The position numbers and the translations under genes were made by a program. Source: Propionibacteriaceae bacterium (GTDB taxonomy: Bacteria > Actinomycetota > Actinomycetes > Propionibacteriales > Propionibacteriaceae). Taken from it: a stretch of 6,516 nucleotides of DNA. Positions 5,614-6,516 of this stretch are shown one piece after another (within the stretch, counting starts at the first letter, position 1; each line of letters opens with the position of its first letter). The notes beneath the pieces are model-generated. The model was not told where the DNA came from and did not search any database. It worked only from the letters and a program-made list of their open reading frames with translations. The stretch covers positions 1 to 6,516 of the forward strand of contig JAITSW010000186.1 in NCBI GenBank assembly GCA_031287505.1, in the 5' to 3' direction.

Positions 5614-5856
5614 ATGCCCCGAGTGATCGTCGACGTGATGCCCAAACCCGAAATTCTTGACCCCCAGGGGAAGGCGGTGACGGGAGCCCTGAAACGCTTG
5701 GGGTATTCCGGATTATCCGTTCGCCAAGGCAAGCGCTTCGAGGTCGAAGTCGAAGGCGAAATCACCGACGAGCGGCTAGCGCAGATCCGCGAAGCAGCAG
5801 ATACGCTGCTCGCCAATACCACCATTGAGGCCTACAACGTGCGGGTTGATAAGTGA
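5614..5856 (+). CDS. purS: Phosphoribosylformylglycinamidine synthase subunit PurS
   Basis: An 80-residue protein of normal PurS length. It shows the family pattern [19 protein letters not shown] at residues 4-22, then [20 protein letters not shown] (26-45) and a closing strand [12 protein letters not shown]. PurS is the small dimeric bridging subunit that joins PurQ (glutaminase) and PurL (synthetase) in the complex that converts FGAR to FGAM with glutamine and ATP, step 4 of purine synthesis. It overlaps purQ by 4 bases. The 112-base gap before it has a promoter but no clear terminator for the RNase H gene, so some readthrough is possible. Confidence 0.95.
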   Translation: MPRVIVDVMPKPEILDPQGKAVTGALKRLGYSGLSVRQGKRFEVEVEGEITDERLAQIREAADTLLANTTIEAYNVRVDK

Positions 5857-6516
5857 GTGCGAAAATCGGGGTGGTGACGTTCCCCGGTTCCCTCGACGAC
5901 CAGGATGCCCGCAGAGCAGTCAGGCTTTGCGGTTTTGAGCCGGTGTCGCTTTGGCATGCGTCTGATTCGCTGAATGATGTCGATGCGGTCGTGCTGCCTG
6001 GCGGCTTTTCGTATGGGGATTATCTGCGCTGCGGCGCAATCGCCCGCTTCTCGCCGGTGATGCGTGAGATCATCTCAGCTGCCAATGCCGGGCTGCCCTT
6101 GTTGGGTATCTGCAATGGCTTCCAGGTGCTTTGCGAAGCCCATTTGCTCCCCGGTGCGTTGATAAGAAATGATCGGCGCACTTTTGTTTGCAAAGACCAA
6201 AATCTGCGGGTGGAAACCACCGACACAGTATGGTCGAACGCTTTTATGACGGGCGATTCGATCAACATCGTCGTCAAACACGGCGAGGGCAATTACCAAG
6301 CTGATGATCAGACGGTTGCCCAACTGGAAGCCGAAAACCGAGTGGTCTTCAGATACGTCGACGGCAACCCGAACGGTTCGGTAAATGACATAGCCGGTAT
6401 CACCAATGAGCGGGGCAATGTCGTTGGCCTAATGCCGCACCCCGAGCACAACGTAGATCCGCATGCCTCCCCGACTCTGGACGGCAAGCCAGTCTTTGAC
6501 TCGCTAGCGAGGTTCC
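5853..6516 (+). CDS. purQ: Phosphoribosylformylglycinamidine synthase subunit PurQ (3' end cut off)
   Basis: 221 residues are visible, with the frame still open at the window edge; the family is usually about 220-235 residues, so only a few are missing. This is the class I glutamine amidotransferase that supplies ammonia to PurL. It shows [14 protein letters not shown] at the N-terminus, the oxyanion segment [16 protein letters not shown] (47-62), the nucleophile Cys87 in [11 protein letters not shown], and the catalytic His196 and Glu198 in [12 protein letters not shown]. The GTG start at 5853 sits in a GTGA overlap with the purS stop, a typical sign of translational coupling and equal production of the two subunits. 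purL is expected next. Confidence 0.95.
   Translation, partial: MSAKIGVVTFPGSLDDQDARRAVRLCGFEPVSLWHASDSLNDVDAVVLPGGFSYGDYLRCGAIARFSPVMREIISAANAGLPLLGICNGFQVLCEAHLLPGALIRNDRRTFVCKDQNLRVETTDTVWSNAFMTGDSINIVVKHGEGNYQADDQTVAQLEAENRVVFRYVDGNPNGSVNDIAGITNERGNVVGLMPHPEHNVDPHASPTLDGKPVFDSLARF

Overview
The window looks like chromosomal housekeeping DNA from a moderately GC-rich actinobacterium. Three things suggest this: an actinobacterial-type zinc-ribbon coiled-coil protein directly followed by a type I RNase H gene, an actinobacterial-type long aminopeptidase P, and start regions where a TANNNT -10 box sits only 6-7 bases before the ATG, as expected for leaderless mRNAs. I cannot assign a genus from the sequence alone.

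Layout. Positions 2-262 (+) hold the C-terminal end of a malyl-CoA lyase-like HpcH/HpaI-family aldolase, cut by the window edge. Three bases later comes a membrane-anchored general-stress-type protein with a Pro/Tyr-rich tail (266-1000, +). A convergent gap (1001-1122) holds a compact hairpin and a long, nearly perfect one, probably a bidirectional transcription end. Next are two minus-strand genes: a TrpB2-class tryptophan synthase beta chain (2439-1123) with its own Shine-Dalgarno and a repeat-rich promoter region, and upstream of it an M24B aminopeptidase P (4138-2627) whose stop codon lies in the loop of a perfect 11-bp hairpin. A 122-base divergent spacer (4139-4260) carries back-to-back promoters. 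On the plus strand follow a zinc-ribbon protein (4261-4983), a type I RNase H (4986-5501) and, after a 112-base gap with its own promoter, purS (5614-5856) and purQ (5853 to the window edge, 3' truncated).

How the genes work together. PurS and PurQ are two subunits of the formylglycinamide ribonucleotide amidotransferase (purine step 4); purL is expected just beyond the window. The zinc-ribbon and RNase H genes are almost certainly cotranscribed. PepP and TrpB2 both touch amino-acid supply (Xaa-Pro peptide turnover and indole-to-tryptophan conversion), but they are separated by a hairpin and a separate promoter, so they need not be one operon.

I found no clearly new biological system, no mobile element, CRISPR array or RNA gene. 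The most interesting signals are regulatory: three genes (pepP, the zinc-ribbon gene and purS) share a leaderless-type start region with a common AGGGC element before the ATG, and the trpB2 promoter contains a perfect 10-bp tandem repeat between its -35 and -10 boxes plus a 12-bp palindrome downstream. No gap exceeds 300 bases.
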